This document shows positions 6,273 to 10,344 of a DNA stretch of 10,344 nt, piece by piece (within the stretch, counting starts at the first letter, position 1; each line of letters starts with the position of its first letter). The stretch lies in assembly GCA_910586375.1 (NCBI GenBank), contig CAJUIE010000054.1:1-10344 (forward strand), in the 5' to 3' direction. Both the position numbers and the translations under genes were made by a program. The notes beneath the pieces are model-generated. The model ran no database searches and was not told where the DNA came from. It saw only the letters and a program-made list of their open reading frames with translations. The stretch is from an uncultured Alistipes sp. (GTDB lineage Bacteria; Bacteroidota; Bacteroidia; Bacteroidales; Rikenellaceae).

Positions 6273-7592
6273 TCACTTCCCCTGCGGAACGAGCGGTCGG
6301 CAATAGGTTTTGTTCACGACCCGATCGCGCATCAAGCGCATGTCGTTGAAATTGCGCGATATGTTCTGGATGATCTCGATATAGTTGTCCGTGCCATCCG
6401 GTTTTTCGTAGTAGAATGGTTTGATCGATACGCAGTTCTTGTGCTCGAACAGCGTATTGAGCAGCGTGCGGTCCGAATTGCCGCACGAGTGCCCCATGAT
6501 ATAGATTTGGAACGGGGCCGAATCGATGAACGAAAGCAGTTTGCGGTAGTTGTCCGTCTCCAAATAACGGATGGATTTGATATTCTTCAGGTAGTCGTTA
6601 TCATTCAACTTGGCAAGCTCCTTATAATCATCGTCCAATTCGTCGCCATAACCGAAGATGATGGGGTTCTTGTCGTTTTCTAATTCCCCATGAATATGGT
6701 TGACCTTGAACTCGGAGCCTTTCGGGATATACAGATCGGCCGTGCTTGTGTAGTTGAAGTTCAAGAATAGGATTTGGTCGGGAAGAAGGTAAACATCAGG
6801 AACTAAGCCATTGTTTTTATAAACATTTCTAATGTGTTTGGAATAGTTCAACGGCTCGGATAATCCGGGAAGTCCTTCCCGATTTATTATTTGCTCATTA
6901 TACAAGTCTATATCCGAATGCTTGTCAAGGTATGAATATTCGTATTTGTTAAGAAATTCTATTATTGCCTCTCGAGGATTAGTTGCCATAAATTTCATCC
7001 GTTCCGACAGAAAATCCTTGAATTTGCTATTACCGCCATTGGAAATGTCTTGGGCCGAAAACGGTTCGTAGATTGCCTCCCGAATACTTTCGATCTTCAA
7101 TTCCGGTTTGATAAAATCGGTTTGAATAAGAGCTAAATAAACAATAAAGTTATCTTCCAATAGTTTCAACTCCTCGTTGAGCTTATTCGGGTCGGCATAT
7201 TCACATCCGTTCTGCTTGAATATTTTTGTCAACCAACGATAATACACAGCTTCAATATCTACCCAATTATAAGTATCTACTGCATTATTGATCTCTTCGA
7301 AAAATTTGCTGGAGTATTTTAACTTTAGTTTTTTTAAAATATCATCTATGCAATTCCTTGCAAAATAAGAAAACCGATCATCCAAGACAAGCGACCGAAC
7401 TTGATTCAATCGTTTCCTGCTTTCCGAATCGGGTACTTCATAAATACACAGACCATCATCTACTTTCATCCCATCGTCATGGATCAATAAGTTTGATCGC
7501 ATGTTATGATAACCTTTAATAAAATCTCTATAACTCGTAGGCAGCCCGTGCGCCAAATCGAACCCGTTGCCGATAAGTATGATTCTGTTCAT
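6273..7592 (-). CDS. abiH: AbiH-family abortive-infection (phage defence) protein
   Basis: This intact protein of about 439 residues starts MNRIILIGNGFDLAHG; ATG at 7592 is preferred over the adjacent ATG at 7595. The GNGFDLAHG signature at the N-terminus, an FNYTST motif near residue 280, HIHGE near 300 with PIIFGYGDE after it, and MGHSCGNSD near 367-375 are those of the AbiH family, whose founder gives abortive infection against phage in Lactococcus. The biochemical mechanism is not settled. Length is normal for the family. The gene is visibly richer in A and T than its neighbours, especially its N-terminal two thirds, which suggests it was acquired separately. It has its own -7 box and a strong terminator, so it looks like a self-contained defence cassette. 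Confidence 0.9.
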   Translation of the reverse strand: MNRIILIGNGFDLAHGLPTSYRDFIKGYHNMRSNLLIHDDGMKVDDGLCIYEVPDSESRKRLNQVRSLVLDDRFSYFARNCIDDILKKLKLKYSSKFFEEINNAVDTYNWVDIEAVYYRWLTKIFKQNGCEYADPNKLNEELKLLEDNFIVYLALIQTDFIKPELKIESIREAIYEPFSAQDISNGGNSKFKDFLSERMKFMATNPREAIIEFLNKYEYSYLDKHSDIDLYNEQIINREGLPGLSEPLNYSKHIRNVYKNNGLVPDVYLLPDQILFLNFNYTSTADLYIPKGSEFKVNHIHGELENDKNPIIFGYGDELDDDYKELAKLNDNDYLKNIKSIRYLETDNYRKLLSFIDSAPFQIYIMGHSCGNSDRTLLNTLFEHKNCVSIKPFYYEKPDGTDNYIEIIQNISRNFNDMRLMRDRVVNKTYCRPLVPQGK

Positions 7593-7618
7593 CATAATCT
7601 ACCATGTTTTAGATATAA

Positions 7619-7626
7619 CAAAGTTA
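7619..7626 (-). promoter_or_regulatory. Probable -7 box of the AbiH promoter
   Basis: On the - strand the sequence reads TAACTTTG, an exact match to the Bacteroidota -7 consensus TAnnTTTG, 26 bases upstream of the preferred ATG. The nearest upstream TTTG is 26 bases away, longer than the usual 19-21, so the -33 element is weak or absent. Confidence 0.6.
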
Positions 7627-7709
7627 GGCATTTCCCTGTAAGAGAATATACGCAAACCGATATTTTCTCCGCCCTCAGACAGCAAAGATAGGCACGGCTT
7701 ACGACGCGT

Positions 7710-7778
7710 CAAGGCTTCAAGCCTTGCCTTCAGTCGTTCGCCGCGCCATGTCATTCTTTGCTGGCCGGGCGTTCCGGC
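7710..7778. repeat. Two hairpin-forming dyads in the leader of the DUF2958 pseudogene
   Basis: CAAGGCTT-C-AAGCCTTG (7710-7726) is a 17-base odd palindrome, foldable as a 6-bp stem with a 5-base loop. GCCGG (7764-7768) pairs with CCGGC (7774-7778) around GCGTT. They lie in the roughly 170-base gap between the AbiH promoter and the ATG at 7798. I see no gene in this gap. They could be operators or a structured 5' leader of the DUF2958 gene. Confidence 0.5.
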
Positions 7779-7797
7779 AGTGTAAAATATCGATGTT

Positions 7798-8109
7798 ATG
7801 CAATTGCTTACAGAAGAAATCATCGCGAAATTCGAGGCGCATCCGTTCCTCTCGTAAGAGGAGAAGGGATCCGATGCCGAGGTTCTTGTCAAGTATTTCA
7901 ATCCGATGGGAGCCGGGACATGGCTCATTACCGGGGCCGAACGGGAGGGCGACGACTGGCGATTGTTCGGCTATTGCTATCTGTTCGAGTAGGAATGGGG
8001 CTACGTGATGCTCTCCGACTTGCAAGAAATACGATTGCCGTTCGGCCTCACCATCGAACGGGACCTGTATCTCTCCGAACCAGCAACGGTAAAGGATTCG
8101 GCCTATTGA
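7798..8109 (+). pseudogene. DUF2958 protein with two in-frame stop codons
   Basis: ATG 7798 opens a frame reading MQLLTEEIIAKFEAHPFLS, then TAA (7855-7857). It continues VLVKYFNPMGAGTWLIT, DDWRLFGYCYLFE, then TAG (7990-7992), and EWGYVMLSDLQEIRLPFG, TIERDLYL, ending at TGA (8107-8109). This is the complete length and motif order of DUF2958, a family of unknown function common on conjugative elements alongside ArdC-like and ParB-like genes. By family pattern, TAA replaces a residue such as glutamine (CAA to TAA), and TAG a tryptophan (TGG to TAG, since FEWEWGYV is usual). No indel is needed. It runs convergently with the HTH genes and ends 51 bases from them. Confidence 0.85.
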
Positions 8110-8160
8110 GTCCTGAATGCAAGGTGCAAACGGAGGAGCAGGCCAATCCTCCCTTTGCTC

Positions 8161-8454
8161 TTACTTCAAAGCCTTTCTGAAATTTCGTTCTAAAATTTCG
8201 AATATGGCTGTTTGCGGGTAGAGAAACTTCCCACCGATAGTCGTATAGGGTATGATTCGCTCGTCCCGATAGGTTTGCAACGAACGCTGACTGATGCGGA
8301 ACATCTCCCGAACTTCTTCTCCCGTCAGATACACTTCGTTGAAGATCGACGGACGATGTTCGTCGAGCAATTTGTCGAGCGCAGCGATCGTCTGAACGGC
8401 TAATCGTTTCAACTCTTTATAATCCTCGGACATCCGGGTGATGCAGTCTTTCAT
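8161..8454 (-). CDS. Helix-turn-helix protein, excisionase-like (second of a pair)
   Basis: This intact 97-residue protein has an N-terminal helical segment (SEDYKELKRLAVQTIAALDK) and then a MerR/Xis-type HTH: VYLTGEEVREMFRISQRSLQ, TYRDERIIPYTTIGGKFLY, and a final helix. Bacteroidales mobile elements often carry two such small proteins next to the integrase. In CTnDOT the equivalents (Xis2c, Xis2d) act as directionality and regulatory factors for excision. Its ATG overlaps the stop of the preceding HTH gene (8451-8454, ATGA), so the two are probably co-translated. Role is inferred from family and position. Confidence 0.8.
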   Translation of the reverse strand: MKDCITRMSEDYKELKRLAVQTIAALDKLLDEHRPSIFNEVYLTGEEVREMFRISQRSLQTYRDERIIPYTTIGGKFLYPQTAIFEILERNFRKALK

Positions 8455-8783
8455 TGTCTTGGGAGCATCAAATTAGACCTCAGAATCTTATGAATATCCG
8501 ACTCTCGATAATAAACTTTCTTTTCCAACATGGAATAGGGGATATAACGCTGTTGTCGGTAATAGTTCAATACACGTTTGGAAACATGCAAAGCCTTGCA
8601 TACCTCCTCCGAGGTCATCCATCTGTCCGGCTGCATCCGTGTCGACAATGTTGACAAGCTGGCTATCCGCTCGCTTATTCGGATTATCAGTGCCCGCAAT
8701 TCCTCGTATGCTCCGGTTTCAATCAATGTAAAATCCATGAAATATATTTTGGTCACGAAATCATTCTGATAACCGTATTCCAT
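8451..8783 (-). CDS. Helix-turn-helix protein, excisionase-like (first of a pair)
   Basis: This intact protein has 110 residues from ATG 8783, or 95 if it starts at the in-frame ATG at 8738 (MDFTLIETGAYEEL), which resembles how relatives begin. The HTH lies at DRWMTSEEVCKALHVSKRVL, followed by YYRQQRYIPYSMLEKKVYY and a last helix. The domain is the same MerR/Xis type as its downstream neighbour, and the two look like diverged paralogues. It lies 54 bases downstream of the integrase stop on the same strand, so integrase and both HTH genes may form one operon. That gap contains three TGTCCG copies (8795, 8801, 8811 on the + strand). Confidence 0.8.
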   Translation of the reverse strand: MEYGYQNDFVTKIYFMDFTLIETGAYEELRALIIRISERIASLSTLSTRMQPDRWMTSEEVCKALHVSKRVLNYYRQQRYIPYSMLEKKVYYRESDIHKILRSNLMLPRQ

Positions 8784-8837
8784 AGAACTTATATTGTCCG
8801 TGTCCGCTACTGTCCGTCTGCGGCCGTTCCTTAGAAT

Positions 8838-10055
8838 CTACAACGCCATGCTTTTCTCTACGATTTGCATGTCCCGCATGATCGAAGAGTCGAGAATGCG
8901 CGCATAGTGATGGGGCATATTCGTATCGCTGTGACCCAACATTTTGGCGACATTGTCGATGGTTGCACCGCCGGCAAGCGTCAGCGTACCGAACGTATGT
9001 CGGGCCGTGTGCATCGACAAGTGTTTCGTGATCCCGCAGATGTCCGCCACTTCTTTCAGATAGGCGTTCATCTTCTGATTGGATAGCACTGGGAAAAGCA
9101 CGTCATGCGTCTGGCAATAAGGATGCTCCTTATATAGGTCCATGATTTCACGTGCCGCGCTCATCAACGGAATATTGCAGATGTTGCTTGTTTTCTGTCG
9201 GGCTTTCCGAATCCACTGCATTCCGTTCATATCCGTAACGATGTGTTCTCGTTTCAATTGCTTGATGTCGCTGAAATCCAGTCCGGTCAGACAACAGAAA
9301 CAAAAGATGTCGCGCACCTGGGCGATGCGAGGAATCGTAATCTGTTTTTCTTTCAACCTTTTGAGCTCGTGTTTTTCCAGAAAATCCTTGTCGACGCGGT
9401 CGAAGTGGAATTTGATATTCGCAAACGGATCTTTTTTCAGATAACCTTTCGACAGGGCGATGCGGGTGATCTGTTTCAGATTTTTGAGGTATTTCGTTGT
9501 CGTATTGTGGCAGCAGCGGCGCTCCGTTTTCATGTAAAATTCGTAATCTTCGACGAACTGCCCGGATAGTTCATCCAGATATATGTCGTCTTTGTTGTAG
9601 GTTCTTTTGATGAACTCCTCGGTCAGACGATAGCAGGTCAGGTGCCGCTGCACCGTGCCGGGTGCGATGTCTATTCCCGACAGCCGGCGATATTTTTCGT
9701 TGTGTTCGTTGAAAATCTCCAATAGGGTATGCCGCTCCGGTTTGTCGCGTCCCAGATAACGATCCATGAGCGTGTGTGCCGTAAGCTCGACGCCTTCGAG
9801 TTCCAACTCCCTGCGGATGCGCATGATATTGGTCGTAATCGCATCCAGACATACATTGAGGCTCTTGCCCTCCTTCGAAGTATTTTCTGCCCGGTCCTTT
9901 GCTGTGCTCCAATTATTCGGTTTGATCGTATGCTTGACCGAAGCTTCGGCACGTGAGCCGTCGATGGTCAGTCGCATGAATACGGGGGCTTCGCCCGCCT
10001 TGTTGAGTTTCGTCCTGCGGATGTAGAAAAGCAGGTTGAAGGTAGTCCTTTCCAT
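8838..10055 (-). CDS. Tyrosine site-specific recombinase (integrase), CTnDOT-like
   Basis: This intact protein has 405 residues from ATG 10055; a GTG at 10061 is in frame but less likely. It has an N-terminal arm-binding domain (TFNLLFYIRRTKL, APVFMRLTIDG), a central SAM-like core-binding domain (about residues 108-215), and a C-terminal catalytic domain. Visible catalytic residues are a likely lysine near residue 288, HTAR (His349, Arg352), LGHS (His375) and the nucleophile Tyr384 in HHYARIL. At the usual first catalytic arginine the sequence reads TGLDFSDI, so aspartate (260) replaces it. Bacteroides IntDOT is also known to lack this arginine. The enzyme integrates and excises the element by strand exchange at att sites. 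The two HTH genes follow it and a dyad-rich candidate att region precedes it. Confidence 0.92.
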   Translation of the reverse strand: MERTTFNLLFYIRRTKLNKAGEAPVFMRLTIDGSRAEASVKHTIKPNNWSTAKDRAENTSKEGKSLNVCLDAITTNIMRIRRELELEGVELTAHTLMDRYLGRDKPERHTLLEIFNEHNEKYRRLSGIDIAPGTVQRHLTCYRLTEEFIKRTYNKDDIYLDELSGQFVEDYEFYMKTERRCCHNTTTKYLKNLKQITRIALSKGYLKKDPFANIKFHFDRVDKDFLEKHELKRLKEKQITIPRIAQVRDIFCFCCLTGLDFSDIKQLKREHIVTDMNGMQWIRKARQKTSNICNIPLMSAAREIMDLYKEHPYCQTHDVLFPVLSNQKMNAYLKEVADICGITKHLSMHTARHTFGTLTLAGGATIDNVAKMLGHSDTNMPHHYARILDSSIMRDMQIVEKSMAL

Positions 10056-10075
10056 AAGCACTGTTTTTTAGGTTG

Positions 10076-10083
10076 CAAAGTTA
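10076..10083 (-). promoter_or_regulatory. Probable -7 box of the integrase promoter
   Basis: On the - strand this reads TAACTTTG, matching TAnnTTTG, 20 bases upstream of the integrase ATG at 10055. The nearest TTTG upstream is 25 bases away, so the -33 element is off-spacing. The AbiH promoter has the same -7 octamer. Confidence 0.6.
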
Positions 10084-10118
10084 ATTCGCAATCTGTTGCC
10101 TTGTTGCGCAAAGCTATG

Positions 10119-10184
10119 TAATACAGTGTATTATGGCCTTATTCGGTGGACTTTTGCAAGGCTCGTTCCGGTACACCGAATAAG
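10119..10184. repeat. Dyad-rich region upstream of the integrase (candidate operator or attachment site)
   Basis: TAATACA-G-TGTATTA (10119-10133) is a 15-base odd palindrome. CTTATTCGGTG (10138-10148) and CACCGAATAAG (10174-10184) are exact 11-base inverted repeats 25 bases apart. Between them GGACTTTTGC (10148-10157) differs at one place from GTANNTTTGC, the core pattern reported for CTnDOT attachment sites as I recall it. Several TTGC-type repeats lie nearby (10073, 10104, 10154). This stretch (10084-10230) has no gene. Confidence 0.5.
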
Positions 10185-10230
10185 CCTCTGCCAACTCGCA
10201 TTTTCATGCGTTTTTCTGCCGAACCGTATA

Positions 10231-10278
10231 AAAAAAAAGACACCGCAATTGTTGATTTGCAGTGTCTTTTCTTTTTTT
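10231..10278. terminator. Bidirectional rho-independent terminator
   Basis: AAAAGACAC (10235-10243) pairs with GTGTCTTTT (10262-10270). Inside it, after one mismatch, GCAA pairs with TTGC around an 8-base loop. An A-run precedes and a T-run follows (CTTTTTTT), so it can work on both strands. It separates the integrase region from whatever lies to the right. From 10279 to the end I see no supportable gene. Confidence 0.8.
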
Positions 10279-10344
10279 GCGGCCTCCCGTTTTGGGCTCC
10301 TTCTTTTTCGTGGACCTAGATGCGGGACTTTCTCTGTACCCCTC

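Noticed and set aside
1258..7992. Reassignment of TAA/TAG as sense codons
   Set aside because: Intact genes here end normally with TAA (ArdC-like, second HTH) or TAG (integrase), and other genes have indels, so decay explains the stops better.
8795..8816. Three TGTCCG copies between the integrase and first HTH genes
   Set aside because: Short and imperfectly spaced; could be chance. Mentioned only as context for the HTH gene.
10279..10344. Possible basic - strand peptide (KKKEPKTGGRKK) entering from the right edge
   Set aside because: Too short, low complexity, overlapping a terminator, with two frames equally open; not supportable as a gene.
1..10344. CRISPR arrays, tRNA, rRNA and insertion-sequence ends
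   Set aside because: No regularly spaced direct repeats, cloverleaf or rRNA-like stretches, or transposase genes were seen.

Overview
The window looks like a Bacteroidota (Bacteroidales) accessory region, most likely part of a decaying integrated conjugative or mobilizable element. The evidence is: the promoter before the toxin-antitoxin pair fits the Bacteroidota TTTG / TAnnTTTG form; the integrase is of the CTnDOT-like tyrosine type; and there are ParB-like, ArdC-like, DUF4120-like, DUF2958 and TraN (DUF4138) sequences typical of Bacteroidales conjugative elements. Most genes are GC-rich, which would suit an Alistipes-like host, but that is a guess.

Left part (1-4600, + strand). A long ParB-family gene (242-2045) is broken by an internal deletion that removed the nucleotide-binding core, by an in-frame TAA and by a 3' frameshift. 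A strong terminator-like hairpin follows it. Next comes an intact ArdC-type antirestriction / zincin metallopeptidase gene (2111-3082). Three short unrecognised genes follow, the first two overlapping by ATGA and the third starting 5 bases after the second; each carries one lesion (TAG stop, missing base, extra base). A DUF4120-like gene closes this part.

Middle part (4561-6221). A near-ideal Bacteroidota promoter drives a RelE/HigB-type toxin, an XRE antitoxin and an HU-family gene, and the unit closes with a hairpin terminator. The HU gene has a frameshift at codons 3-5. Beyond it, on the opposite strand, lies a C-terminal remnant of the conjugation protein TraN, and then a 55-residue putative lipoprotein on the + strand.

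Right part (6230-10344, mostly - strand). An intact, AT-richer AbiH-family phage-defence gene has its own -7 box and a 14-bp terminator stem. A DUF2958 gene with two in-frame stops lies on the + strand. Then, on the - strand, come a tyrosine integrase and two overlapping excisionase-like HTH genes. Upstream of the integrase is a dyad-rich stretch (10073-10184) that is a candidate attachment or operator region, followed by a terminator.

The pattern across the window is selective decay. The maintenance, conjugation and small hypothetical genes are broken, while antirestriction, toxin-antitoxin, AbiH and integrase/HTH genes remain open. Three lesions are single-base changes next to homopolymers and could be sequencing errors. 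The four in-frame stops and the parB deletion are harder to explain that way.
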